Assembly (NCBI GenBank): GCA_036386515.1
Contig: DASVVO010000056.1
Coordinates: 1 to 64,000 of the forward strand
Length of the DNA stretch: 64,000 bases
Direction of reading: 5' to 3'
DNA from: JAIVJZ01 sp036386515
Lineage (GTDB): Bacteria; Acidobacteriota; Blastocatellia; Pyrinomonadales; Pyrinomonadaceae
The notes under the pieces are model-generated. The model did not search any database. It was not told the DNA's origin and saw nothing but the letters and a program-made list of their open reading frames with translations. The first letter of the stretch is position 1, and each line of letters opens with the position of its first letter. Shown one piece after another: positions 8,503 to 19,141 of the stretch. The translations under genes and the position numbers were made by a program.

Positions 8503-10122
8503 TCACGAGGCGAACAGATCGAAGACGCGCGTGAATCTCAGCGCGAGCGCGAGCGCGGGGATGCTGAGAACGGTGATGGCGAGACCGGCGAAGGCCGTCG
8601 CCACGCGGCGCACGCGGGCGCGTCGCTGTTCCTTCGGCGTCAGGAGTTCGGGCACGGAGATGAGCACGGGCAGCCCCGTGTAATGACGCGCGTCCTCGAC
8701 GGTTTGAATCGTCAGCAGGCGCGGCACTTCAAAGGCGGCGGCGAACGCGAAGCCGAAGGCGAGGCCGAGCGCGAGGCCGAGCGCGATGAGCAGCGGCCGC
8801 TTCGGCGCGATGGGACGCACGGGCAGGCTCGCCGGGTCGATCACCTGGATCGTCTCGCCCTGCGCCGAGTTGGTGGCCGCCACGTTCAAGTCCGACTTCT
8901 GTTTCTTCAGGAGCAACTCGTCGTAGGCGGCCTTCTTCGTCTGGTATTCGCGGTCGATCCGGCCGAGGTCGATTTCGGCTCCGGGCACGCGGCTCAGTTG
9001 CGACTGCACCTGGCTGATCTGCGCGCTGGTCTGGGCGAGCAGTTTTTCCTGCCGCGCCACTTCGTTGTCGATGCCTTGCAGGTTGGCCTTGATGGTCGAG
9101 GCGCGCGGGTCGATGCGGTTCGCCACGCGCTTCGTCTTATCCGCGATCCGGTTCTTCCAATCGTCGGTCAACTCCTGCTTGCTGCGCTGAACGGCGGCGA
9201 GTTCCTGTCGCTTGGCGACCACGTCCGGGTTCTTCGGCTTCAAGACCGTGAGCATGTTCTGCAACTCGGAATCGAGTTGCGACTCGCGCTTGGAGAGTTC
9301 GGCCCAGGCGGGCGTGGTCTTCGGGTCGGTCAAAGTCTCGACCACGTCGTCCTTGTCGGCTTGAAACTGCTTCTCGATGTCGCCGAGTTGGGTGGTGAGC
9401 ATCGTCTTCTGGTCGCGCAGACGCCCGATGTCGCTGATGTAAGACTTCTGCTGTTCGTAGAGTCCGCTCAGATTCGTGACGAGCGAAGTGGCCTGCGTGG
9501 GCAGGTTGTTGATGTTCGTTTGCAGCGTGTGCAGCCGTTGATCCTCGACCGTTTTGAGTTCGGCCTGCGCCAGGTCGAGCTGCTGCTGGAGAAACTTTCC
9601 CGTTTCAGTCGCACCCTGCGATTGTTGCTTGAGTTGCGCGTTGACGTACTTGCTGGCGAGGTCGCCGGTGACCTTCTGCGTGATGCTCGGGTCAGGCCCT
9701 TTGAAGGTCAGGATGAAGCCGTTGGTGATGTCGTTGCGGCTCTTGTTGACCTCGATCTGCGTGTCCTTCTTCGCCATGCGCTCGACGAGCAGTTCCATCG
9801 GCTCGCCGCGCCGCCGCTCCGCGGCGTAGAGGTTGTAGGTCGTGATCAACGGTTCGAGCGACGAACGGCTGAAGACCTCCTGGCCGATGGCGTTGATGCG
9901 GATGGTGAGGTCGTCGTCGGACATTTGCGGCACGATGCCCTGCATGATGTTCGAGGGGCGCACCGTCAACAAGGTGTTCGACTGGTAGACGTTCGGCAGC
10001 CGCCACACGACGATGGCGACGGCGAACGAAACGACGATGGCCGGCAGGATGATGAGCCACTTGCGCTTCCACAAGATGCGCCCATACTCGCCCGGTTTCC
10101 GCTGACGAAATTCAACACTCAT
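8503..10122 (-). CDS. Wzz/GumC-type chain-length determinant protein
   Basis: A 539-residue inner-membrane polysaccharide co-polymerase. The N-terminal Wzz domain begins EYGRILWKRKWLIILPAIVV with a membrane helix at about 23-41; a long periplasmic region with heptad-like coiled coils spans about 160-400; a second membrane helix lies near 445-470 (ALGLALGLAFGFAFAAAF), followed by a short cytoplasmic stretch and a third hydrophobic helix near 500-525. Size and the absence of a C-terminal kinase fit the PEP-CTERM-locus subfamily, where the kinase is separate. It controls polymer length with the kinase at 6163-7296 and couples to the export protein at 3205-4080. ATG at 10122. Confidence 0.93.
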   Translation of the reverse strand: MSVEFRQRKPGEYGRILWKRKWLIILPAIVVSFAVAIVVWRLPNVYQSNTLLTVRPSNIMQGIVPQMSDDDLTIRINAIGQEVFSRSSLEPLITTYNLYAAERRRGEPMELLVERMAKKDTQIEVNKSRNDITNGFILTFKGPDPSITQKVTGDLASKYVNAQLKQQSQGATETGKFLQQQLDLAQAELKTVEDQRLHTLQTNINNLPTQATSLVTNLSGLYEQQKSYISDIGRLRDQKTMLTTQLGDIEKQFQADKDDVVETLTDPKTTPAWAELSKRESQLDSELQNMLTVLKPKNPDVVAKRQELAAVQRSKQELTDDWKNRIADKTKRVANRIDPRASTIKANLQGIDNEVARQEKLLAQTSAQISQVQSQLSRVPGAEIDLGRIDREYQTKKAAYDELLLKKQKSDLNVAATNSAQGETIQVIDPASLPVRPIAPKRPLLIALGLALGLAFGFAFAAAFEVPRLLTIQTVEDARHYTGLPVLISVPELLTPKEQRRARVRRVATAFAGLAITVLSIPALALALRFTRVFDLFAS

Positions 10123-10162
10123 AATTCAACCCTCTTCTTCGCGTAACAAGAGTTTTCCCGGC

Positions 10163-12568
10163 TCACAAAGAGTCGAGCGTCTTGCGCGCTTCCTGCTCGC
10201 TCTCCGGCGCGAGCTTGTTTCCCTTGGCCGGGTTCAAGGCTTGCTGCAACTGCTGGCGCGCTTCGGGCTTGCGTCCCACGGCGGCGAGCGCGAGGCCGAG
10301 ATGGTAGCGATAGAGCGCGCTGTCCGCGCCGCGCGCCGTCGTCTGCCGCACGGCCTTTTGCAGTTGCTCGACGGCGGCGGCGTGCAAGCCCTTTTTGTAA
10401 TAGACCCAACCGAGCGTGTCGGCATAGCCCGGCTCGTCGGGAAACTTCTGCACGACGCCCTGCGCGAGCCGGACGGCCTCGTCGAGGTTGCCCTTGCCGT
10501 ATTCGGCGTAGTTCCAGGCGAGATTGTTGGCGGCGAAAGCGTTCTCGGTGTTGAGCGTCAGCGCGCGCCGGTAGGCTTCGGTGGAGGCGTCGTAATTCTT
10601 GCGCCCGTCTTCAACCATGCCGATGAGCATGTAGGGCGTCGGGTCGTCGGGACGCTTCTCGCCCATGCGGCGAAACTCGGCGATGGCCTCGTCGGGGCGG
10701 TTCGTGTTGACGTAGAGCGAGCCGAGGGCGTTGAGCGCGGGCACGAAACCGGGGTCGAGTTCGAGCGTGCGGCGCAGGGCGGCCTCGGCCTGCTGCGCGT
10801 CGCGCTGCTTGCCGTAGATGGTGGACTTGAGGAAGTAGAGACTGGCCGTGTTGGGGCGCGCGGCCGTGGCTTGATCCACGCGCGCGTGCGCCTGATCGAA
10901 ACGACCCTGCGAGGCGTAGAGATTGATCAGGCCGTTGAGCGCGTCGAAGCTCGCCGCATCGATCGAGAGAGCGCGTTCATAGTGTTCGGCGGCCTCGTCC
11001 GCTTTACGCTCGGCGAGCGAGACGGCCGCGAGGTTGACGTGCGAGGCGGGCGCGTTCGGCATGAGATCGCGCGCCCGCGCGAAGTCGGCGCGGGCGGCCG
11101 CGGTGTTCTGCGGTTGCGTCTGGAGGAAGGTGGTGGCGCGCGCGGTCAGAGTTTTGGCGCGCAGTTCGTTCAGGAGTTGCGGCGAATTGCGCGCGTCGGG
11201 AGCGGACTTGTCGAGACGCGCGAGCAGGTCGTTGGCGAGTCGCTGCGCGCCCTGATGGTCGCCTCCCGCGAGGTTGATCTGCACCTGCATCAACTTGCCG
11301 GGCAGATAATCGGGATAGAACTTGTCGAGGTCGCCCGCGTAGATGCGCGACTGTTCGACCTGCCCGGCGCGGAAGCTGGCCTCGGCCATGAAGTAGAGTC
11401 CGGCTTGATCGCGCGGTTCGATCTTCAAGACCTGTTTGAGGTCTTCGATGGCGTCTTTGGGTCTGTCCTGGTTGAGCCGCAGGCGGGCGCGCAGGATCAA
11501 GCCTTCGCGGTCGTTGGCATTCTTCTTGAGCGCCTCTTCGACCTGCGCCATCGCCCCGGTCTGGTCGCCGCGCTGCAACATCAACTCGGCGAGCCGGTGA
11601 CGGCCGCGCGCGTAGTCGGGCGACGAGGCGACGAGCTGCTGGTAGAGATTGGCGGCCTCGTCGTAGCGGCCGACGGAGGCGTAGAAATCGGCGAGCACGG
11701 CGCGGCCTTCCGGCCGGTCGCGGTCGAGTTCGGCGAGGGCTTTGAAGGCTTCTTCGGCGCGGTCGAGTTGTTTGTTGACGAGGTAGAAGCTGGCGAGCGT
11801 GCGGCGCGCGTCGCGGTTCGCGGGGTCAACTTCGACGGCGCGGCGAAACTCGACCTCGGCCAAATCGAGCCGGTTCTGCGAGACGAAGAACTTGGCGTAT
11901 TCGAGGTGCGCGAGCGCGGAGCGGTCGTTGATGGAGAGGGCGCGCTTGTAAACTTCTTCGGCCTTCGCCGTCTCGCCCACCTGCCGGTGGAAAAGCGCGA
12001 GGCTCATCAGCGATTCGACGCGCTGCGGGTTGAGTTCGACGGCGCGCGAGAGGGCGGCGAAAACCTCTTCGCGCTTGCCGAAGGCGTAGAGCACCGTGCC
12101 CTTGAGGATGTGGCCTTCGATGTGGTTCGCGTCCTTCTGCAAGACCTCTTCGACGAGCCGCTGCGCCTCGTCGCGGAGTTTTTCGTCTTTGGTCTGCTGG
12201 TAGCCGAGGACGTAGTAGTTGCCGAGGCGCACGCGGGCGTCGAGGTTGTCGGCGTCGAGCGCGACGGTGCGGCGCAACTCCTCGAAGGCTTGCGTGAACT
12301 GTTCCATGCCCTCGTAGGCGCGCGCCAGTCCCCAATGCGCCTGCGCCAGTTTGTCGTCAATCTGGACGGCGTTGCGGAATTCGAGCGAGGCTTCCTGAAA
12401 CTTCTTCTCGGTCAGGTAGGCTTCGCCGCGCGCGAGGTGTTCGGCTTTGGCTTTTTCGGGATTGGAACAGGAGACGGTCGCAAACGCGCAGGCGGCGACG
12501 ATCAAGGCGAGCAAAACAGACGACAAACTCCGGCCACTGCCGGAGCGCGGGCACTCTTTGTGATTCAT
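10163..12568 (-). CDS. prsT: PrsT-like TPR-repeat lipoprotein of XrtA/PEP-CTERM system
   Basis: An 801-residue protein with a lipoprotein signal peptide: hydrophobic residues 17-31 and lipobox ATVSC with Cys34. The rest is continuous tetratricopeptide repeats (about 20 units, for example GEAYLTEKKFQEASLEFRNA, then many LNALGSLYVNTNRPDEAIAEF-like units). The length and all-TPR layout match the PEP-CTERM system TPR lipoprotein family (TIGR02917, PrsT), found directly upstream of Wzz in XrtA loci as here. Likely anchored in a membrane as a scaffold for EPS assembly or export. A candidate promoter lies 144 nt upstream, so this may be the first gene of a PrsT-Wzz-ATPase-kinase-transferase transcript. 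Confidence 0.92.
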   Translation of the reverse strand: MNHKECPRSGSGRSLSSVLLALIVAACAFATVSCSNPEKAKAEHLARGEAYLTEKKFQEASLEFRNAVQIDDKLAQAHWGLARAYEGMEQFTQAFEELRRTVALDADNLDARVRLGNYYVLGYQQTKDEKLRDEAQRLVEEVLQKDANHIEGHILKGTVLYAFGKREEVFAALSRAVELNPQRVESLMSLALFHRQVGETAKAEEVYKRALSINDRSALAHLEYAKFFVSQNRLDLAEVEFRRAVEVDPANRDARRTLASFYLVNKQLDRAEEAFKALAELDRDRPEGRAVLADFYASVGRYDEAANLYQQLVASSPDYARGRHRLAELMLQRGDQTGAMAQVEEALKKNANDREGLILRARLRLNQDRPKDAIEDLKQVLKIEPRDQAGLYFMAEASFRAGQVEQSRIYAGDLDKFYPDYLPGKLMQVQINLAGGDHQGAQRLANDLLARLDKSAPDARNSPQLLNELRAKTLTARATTFLQTQPQNTAAARADFARARDLMPNAPASHVNLAAVSLAERKADEAAEHYERALSIDAASFDALNGLINLYASQGRFDQAHARVDQATAARPNTASLYFLKSTIYGKQRDAQQAEAALRRTLELDPGFVPALNALGSLYVNTNRPDEAIAEFRRMGEKRPDDPTPYMLIGMVEDGRKNYDASTEAYRRALTLNTENAFAANNLAWNYAEYGKGNLDEAVRLAQGVVQKFPDEPGYADTLGWVYYKKGLHAAAVEQLQKAVRQTTARGADSALYRYHLGLALAAVGRKPEARQQLQQALNPAKGNKLAPESEQEARKTLDSL

Positions 12569-12711
12569 TTCGGTCTTTCGGACTCCTTCGCGGCTCTTGC
12601 CGTCTGCTCGACCGGGGCAACGGTCTTTGAGCGGCAGCCGCGTCTGTTTTAGTTAAGCCGACGCTACATCCTCGTTTAGGCCGCTTGCGGGTGAGGCACA
12701 CCCCGAACGGC

Positions 12712-12740
12712 GTTAAACTTCACAATAATAAAACTGGCAA
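12712..12740 (-). promoter_or_regulatory. Candidate sigma-70-type promoter upstream of prsT
   Basis: On the minus strand TTGCCA (12735-12740), a 17-nt spacer, then TTTAAC (12712-12717). It lies in a locally AT-rich part of the 272-nt gap between EpsI and the TPR lipoprotein and would give an untranslated leader of about 135 nt, which includes a short hairpin (GGGTG/CACCC). Moderate match only. Confidence 0.4.
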
Positions 12741-12840
12741 TCGGGTTTCTCTTCCTGAAACGGCGGCCTCCATTTCCCCAAGAGCCGCCACGCTTTTATG
12801 TTACCACTTCCCTCCCGCTCCGCGCGCGACTTTCCCACGC

Positions 12841-13491
12841 TCAGTTCGGGATGAACTGCGGGAGCAGGGGCGCGCTCTGCGCCGCCAGATCGGTGGCGAG
12901 CGCGAGCGCGTCCGCTTCAGACCTGTGAATCGGCACGATCACGCGCACCATCGCGCCGTCGCTCCGCCTGCGCTTGAGGCTATCCACCACCGTGTAAATC
13001 TTCCCCCAGTATTCGCTCGCCACCACGCGCCCGCGCCCCTGATACCAGTAGATGAGCAACTGGCGCACTTCGCCGTTCTGGATGATGTAGCGATTGGCCT
13101 CGAAGGACGCGCCGCCGCCGACGGGTGTGATCTGAATGGTGGCCGGTTCGTTCATCGTCCAGCCCGCGCCGGGCAGGCAGTTGAGCGGGCTGTGATAGGT
13201 GGCGCCGTTGCGCTGCGTGGCGTAATAGCCGGCGTAGAAGTTGCCCGAACGCCCGTCGGGCAGCACGTAATCACGCGCGAGGTAATCGTCGGCGCGCAGC
13301 ACGCTCTCCGTCTGCGCGTCGAAACGGATGTCCACGCCGCGTTGCCGCCACTGGCCGAGCGTGCTCGGAAACTCTTTCAACTCGTGCCGCACCACGCTCG
13401 CCTCGCCGATGTGCTCCCACAAATTGACCACCGAACCGCCCACGAGCAGTAAGGCCAGCAACGCCCAGAAATGCCACTTCTTAGATTTCAT
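12841..13491 (-). CDS. epsI: EpsI family exosortase-associated protein
   Basis: 216 residues from ATG 13491. N-terminal membrane helix (WALLALLLVGGSVVNLW), then the EpsI domain (DUF3485): FPSTLGQWR, then the HSPLNCLPGAGW motif near 120-131 that marks the family. EpsI proteins are fused to or encoded next to exosortases, and their role in EPS export or protein sorting is not fully defined. Here it is a separate gene 81 nt after the exosortase stop. A TTG 18 nt further upstream could also start the protein, but ATG followed by KSKKWHFW gives a normal membrane-protein N-terminus. Confidence 0.9.
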   Translation of the reverse strand: MKSKKWHFWALLALLLVGGSVVNLWEHIGEASVVRHELKEFPSTLGQWRQRGVDIRFDAQTESVLRADDYLARDYVLPDGRSGNFYAGYYATQRNGATYHSPLNCLPGAGWTMNEPATIQITPVGGGASFEANRYIIQNGEVRQLLIYWYQGRGRVVASEYWGKIYTVVDSLKRRRSDGAMVRVIVPIHRSEADALALATDLAAQSAPLLPQFIPN

Positions 13492-13572
13492 ATATTGATT
13501 AGCTTTCAACCCTCAACCTGCGGCCAGCGGCTTCGTCAGTTCCTGCGTGAGCTGACGGCCGACCGCTCCCGG

Positions 13573-14634
13573 TCACGACCCGCCCGCGCCGCGTTCGCGC
13601 AGAGACATCGTCGCCGCCGGAGTCGTCGCCGCCGTCGTCGCGCCGACGAGCGATGCGTCGTGTGCCTCGTCGGTCGTCGGGCGCGCCTCGTCGGTGCGCG
13701 CCGGTTTGCGCGGCGGAGAAGGAGGCCGCTTGCGCGCCCCGATTTTGTCGAGCGCCCAACCGAGCGCGAAAAGCAGCAGGAACGCGGCGATGTAGACGAC
13801 CCAGCCGGAGAATTCGTGGAAGAACCCGTCGGCCACTTCCGTCCCGTAGTAGCGCGCGAGGATGCCCGTGCCGCTGACGCGCCCCGCGTTCGTGATGATC
13901 GCGATGGGCACGGCCGAGAGCACGAGGATGGCCGAACGCCACGTGCCGTAACGCTTCAAACTCGCCGCGAGGCCGCCGCCCTGCTGCCCGTCGCCGCGCG
14001 GGTGCGTGAAATAGGCGAAGACGACCGCGAGCGTCATCAGCGTCATCAGCGAGCGGATGCCGCTACAGGCCTCGACCACTTCGAGTTTCTTCGTGACGGT
14101 CGAATTCAGGGGCATCAACTCGATGATGTTTCCCTGCCTGAGCACCGGGATGTCGAAGGCGCGCATCGCCCACACGGCGCAACGCGACGCGAACAACTGC
14201 AACGGGAACGCGATCTGGTTGAAGATGATCGCCGGGATCGGGATAGCCAGCGCGAGCAGGAGCAGCGGGACGAGGGCGAGGCGCAGGATGTGCCAGCCCC
14301 AGAAGTAGATCGTGATTCCGGCCAGCATCACGACGAGCGAGGTGCGCTGCATGAACAGTTCCGCGCCGGCCGTGCCCGCCCACAGCATCAACAGCGCGCC
14401 GCAGACGAGCGCGCCGCCCCACATGAGCGACGGCCGCTTTCGCGCGGCTTCCAGACGCTCGCGCTCGCTCCACAGGATGTAGCCGATGATGAACGGAATC
14501 AACAGCCCGTGCGAGTAGTTTTCGTCCACCCACCACTGGCCGCCGAGTTTCACCAGCACCAGCGCGTAGACAAAGAACACGGCGGCGGCGACCGCCACCG
14601 GCTTCCAGAGTTGGGGGACTGTTAAGGATGTCAT
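13573..14634 (-). CDS. Exosortase (XrtA/EpsH-like transpeptidase)
   Basis: A 353-residue multispanning membrane protein with about eight hydrophobic helices. It recognises C-terminal PEP-CTERM signals and is believed to cleave and transfer the protein to a surface anchor. The conserved triad is present: Cys190 in EACSGIRS, Arg252 in TNAGRVSGTGILARYYG, and His273 in ADGFFHEFSGW. The N-terminal YSHGLLIPFIIGYILWSER is also typical. The last 55 residues form a charged, Ala/Thr-rich cytoplasmic tail without domain similarity that I recognise. The only visible PEP-CTERM substrate in the window is at 18255-18962. Confidence 0.95.
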   Translation of the reverse strand: MTSLTVPQLWKPVAVAAAVFFVYALVLVKLGGQWWVDENYSHGLLIPFIIGYILWSERERLEAARKRPSLMWGGALVCGALLMLWAGTAGAELFMQRTSLVVMLAGITIYFWGWHILRLALVPLLLLALAIPIPAIIFNQIAFPLQLFASRCAVWAMRAFDIPVLRQGNIIELMPLNSTVTKKLEVVEACSGIRSLMTLMTLAVVFAYFTHPRGDGQQGGGLAASLKRYGTWRSAILVLSAVPIAIITNAGRVSGTGILARYYGTEVADGFFHEFSGWVVYIAAFLLLFALGWALDKIGARKRPPSPPRKPARTDEARPTTDEAHDASLVGATTAATTPAATMSLRERGAGGS

Positions 14635-14775
14635 CGGTTATTACACTTCAGGAAAACTTTCGCGCTTGCGGAGGCAGGCCGGGTCGCGTGAACGGGAAGA
14701 ATCACACGCGCCGTTTAAGAGAGTAACAAAAGGGCAGCGGCAGGGGCAATAGGAAAAGGCGGCGAGGGGCGGCGC

Positions 14776-14828
14776 GCGACGGGCGGCGGGTTAAAGCCCG
14801 CCCCGGCTTTCTGCTCGCCGCCCGTCGC
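14776..14828. terminator. GC-rich inverted repeat, possible terminator of the gene 14861-17347
   Basis: GCGACGGGCGGCG (14776-14788) pairs perfectly with CGCCGCCCGTCGC (14816-14828); an inner hairpin GCGGG/CCCGC can also form. It lies 33 nt downstream of the minus-strand stop at 14861. There is no T-run, so intrinsic termination is doubtful; it may be an mRNA-end-stabilising stem. Confidence 0.45.
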
Positions 14829-14860
14829 CTGTTATTGGTCGCTCGCCTTCGTCTCTTTCC

Positions 14861-17347
<2,487 letters not shown>

Positions 17348-17359
17348 CTTGAGCCTCAC

Positions 17360-17464
17360 TTCGGTAACCGGACAATCTCGCGGCGCGGTGGCCTAAACGA
17401 GACTCCTGGCTTTGCGAACCCGCATCACTACGGGGGTGCCTTTAATTCGGTGATTACTGTGCCT
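17360..17464 (-). promoter_or_regulatory. Cyclic di-GMP-I (GEMM) riboswitch candidate, proximal copy
   Basis: Read on the minus strand. Conserved GEMM-I features: stem CCCGTA/TGCGGG closed by a GTGA (GNRA) tetraloop, then CGCAAAGCC, a second stem (TCTCG/CGAGA), and the 3-prime block TCCGGTTACCG. The 5-prime part (CACCGAATTAAAGG) departs from the usual GGCAAACC, so this copy is more divergent. Its 3-prime end is 4 nt from the GTGAGG ribosome binding site of the secreted-protein gene, which suggests translational control by sequestering that site. Assignment is by eye; a covariance-model search would decide. Confidence 0.7.
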
Positions 17465-17645
17465 GACGGAGGAGGAGTAGCAGGCGTCGGCGAGACGGAG
17501 ACGACCGCGCGACACGGACGGCCGCGGGCGCATGGAAGCCGTCGTCAACAGCGACTCCAACTCGCCTGGATTCGGACTCGATAAATTAAAGCGTGATTCG
17601 ACGTGAACGTCTGAAACTGAAGGATTTTTAACGGATGGAAGAAAA

Positions 17646-17684
17646 GGAATTATAGAACGACGGGAACTGCACGCGAATAATTCC
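17646..17684 (-). other. AT-rich inverted repeat between the two riboswitch candidates
   Basis: GGAATTAT at 17646-17653 and ATAATTCC at 17677-17684 are perfect inverted copies with a 23-nt loop. On the minus strand the stem is followed directly by TTTTCTT, like a weak intrinsic terminator for the transcript that starts at about 18002. Two further hairpins lie between it and the distal riboswitch (GTGAACCG/CGGTTCAC near 17763-17791 and a larger stem near 17695-17760). Confidence 0.4.
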
Positions 17685-17819
17685 ACCGCGACTTCGTCCG
17701 GCGGGAGAACTTGAGCCTCCGTTGACGGAGAGCTATTGAGGAAACAAGTTCCGCCGGGCGCGTGAACCGTCCGGGGCGATCCGGTTCACAGGAAATACGA
17801 AGTGACGGCTTTCTTCGAT

Positions 17820-17957
17820 CGCCTTCGGCAACCAGACAATCTCCCCACGCGCGTGCCTCCGTCAAAACTTTTCGACGCCGACCACGCACCGGAGAGACTC
17901 ACGGCTTTGCGCCCTCGCCTCGCGACAAGTTTGCCATTATCGTGTGCAATCTCTACC
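17820..17957 (-). promoter_or_regulatory. Cyclic di-GMP-I (GEMM) riboswitch candidate, distal copy
   Basis: Read on the minus strand: GCACACGATAATGGCAAAC, stem CTTGTC/GGCGAG closed by a GCGA tetraloop, then GGCGCAAAGCCGTGAGTCTC, a long variable arm, GGAGATTGTCTGGTTGCCG. This follows the GEMM-I consensus well. At the position where A marks the cGAMP-binding subclass (recalled from the Geobacter structure) a G is present, favouring c-di-GMP. It begins about 45 nt after the likely transcription start from the promoter at 18009-18037 and is 355 nt upstream of the second copy. Confidence 0.82.
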
Positions 17958-18008
17958 TGAAAGAACAGTGTCATACTCGCCGCTGCGGACGCGTACAACA
18001 GACAATTC

Positions 18009-18037
18009 ATTAAACAGAATTTGCCAACGCTTGTCAA
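18009..18037 (-). promoter_or_regulatory. Near-consensus sigma-70-type promoter driving the riboswitch leader
   Basis: On the minus strand TTGACA (18032-18037, perfect -35), a 17-nt spacer, then TTTAAT (18009-18014, five of six bases of the -10). Predicted start near 18002, giving a leader of about 655 nt to the ATG at 17347 that contains both riboswitch candidates. Confidence 0.72.
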
Positions 18038-18254
18038 CGCTTTTTATCGTTGAGCATTCCGTCTGCCGCGAGGGCGGCCGGAGCGCGCGAACGGGACGGC
18101 GGGCGGGTGAAAATTTCTACAGAAAGCGCGGCCGATTAAAACTTTACTCTTGACGGGACGCGCCGCTTAAGACAAGCTGAATGACGGTTTAGCAGTTCGA
18201 CGCCCCGGCGAACTACCCCGCACACGACCAGACCGACGAGGACATCACCAGATC

Positions 18255-18962
18255 ATGCGAAATCTCGCCCGCACGCTTCAATTCCTGCTGCTTTTCGCGG
18301 CTTTTTTCATCGCCCCGGAAGCGCGCGCGGAGCACGTCGTCATCACGAGCGGCTTCGTGAGCCACGGCAACCCCGTCCTTCAAGTCTTTCCGGGATACAG
18401 CTTCGATTTCGCGGGAGCGGGGATTGCGGCGCGGGGAGTTGACGAGAAATTAGGAAACGGCGGGGCGAGCTATAGCTGCTTGCCGTGCGCGCCCGGCCAG
18501 ACGTTCGGGACGAATTCGCACATCACGCGCTTCACGACCAGCTATCCCACCGGCGCGACCTACAACGGCTCGTCTTACTCGAACGTCTGGTTTAACGGCA
18601 GCAGGTTCGACTTCGCCGTCGCACCCGTCGTCATTCCTCTCGACGCCCCTCAAACGTTCAATCTCACTTCCGCCTTCACCTTCGAGGGACTTCTCATCGG
18701 CTCCGTCCCCCCCTTCAGCAACCCGCCCATCTTCAGCATGACTCTCAGCGGGCAAGGGCTGGCGACGCTCACCTTCTCGCTCATCAATCTCAACGGAGTT
18801 ATCGGCTACAGCCTCTCGAACATCAGATACGACTTCCAGCCCTCGGCCGTGCCCGAACCGGCCACGCTCCTCCTGCTCGGCACGGGTCTAGCCGGAGTGG
18901 CCGAACGCATGCGCAGGCGGCGTAAAGCCTCCGGGCGCACCGCGCGCGCCGACGAAGCGTAA
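18255..18962 (+). CDS. PEP-CTERM sorting-domain protein (exosortase substrate)
   Basis: A 235-residue exported protein. Signal peptide at 1-25 (LQFLLLFAAFFIAPEARA). The body is rich in Gly, Ser, Thr, Phe and beta-forming residues with no recognised domain. The C-terminus carries a full sorting signal: VPEPATLLLLGTGLAGVAER followed by MRRRRK, that is the PEP motif, a hydrophobic helix and a basic cluster. An unusual extra tail of about 12 residues follows the basic cluster. It is the likely client of the exosortase at 13573-14634 and may become part of the extracellular matrix. It is on the opposite strand to the EPS genes and ends in a strong terminator. Confidence 0.93.
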   Translation: MRNLARTLQFLLLFAAFFIAPEARAEHVVITSGFVSHGNPVLQVFPGYSFDFAGAGIAARGVDEKLGNGGASYSCLPCAPGQTFGTNSHITRFTTSYPTGATYNGSSYSNVWFNGSRFDFAVAPVVIPLDAPQTFNLTSAFTFEGLLIGSVPPFSNPPIFSMTLSGQGLATLTFSLINLNGVIGYSLSNIRYDFQPSAVPEPATLLLLGTGLAGVAERMRRRRKASGRTARADEA

Positions 18963-19002
18963 AGCGACGCATCACCGAATCGAGTAGCCGGGCGGATCAA
19001 CA

Positions 19003-19038
19003 AACGCTCGCGGGGAGCATCCCCCGCGAGCGTTTTTA
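19003..19038 (+). terminator. Rho-independent terminator of the PEP-CTERM gene
   Basis: Stem AAACGCTCGCGGGG (19003-19016) and CCCCGCGAGCGTTT (19023-19036), 14 perfect pairs, 6-nt loop, then a T-run to 19038. Lies 40 nt after the PEP-CTERM stop codon; the symmetric stem could also act on the minus strand. Confidence 0.9.
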
Positions 19039-19141
19039 CTGGAAGCGATCTCGTAAATAACCGTGCTACGATTTTAGGCACGACGAGAAGAATTAACCCA
19101 TCAACAATGGGCGTTTATTGAGCCTTTAAGACCACTAAAAA

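Larger units (their letters stand above)
17348..18254. other. Intergenic regulatory region between divergent genes
   Basis: About 900 nt between the minus-strand secreted protein (start 17347) and the plus-strand PEP-CTERM gene (start 18255). It holds a minus-strand promoter, two riboswitch candidates and several hairpins, so most of it is the leader of the minus-strand mRNA. The plus-strand part 18040-18254 contains TTGACG at 18150-18155 but no good -10, and I saw no sigma-54-type GG-N10-GC element for the PEP-CTERM gene. The weak open reading frames here have no family features and are not called. Confidence 0.7.

Noticed and set aside
17393..17686. 97-residue minus-strand frame between the riboswitch candidates
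   Set aside because: It covers the hairpins and proximal aptamer, has no ribosome binding site or family pattern.
17360..17957. cGAMP-specific GEMM-Ib class for the riboswitches
   Set aside because: The specificity position in the distal copy reads G rather than A by alignment to the recalled Geobacter sequence; c-di-GMP is the better guess.
18140..18254. Sigma-54 promoter for the PEP-CTERM gene (as in PrsK/PrsR systems)
   Set aside because: No TGGCAC-N5-TTGC-like element found upstream.
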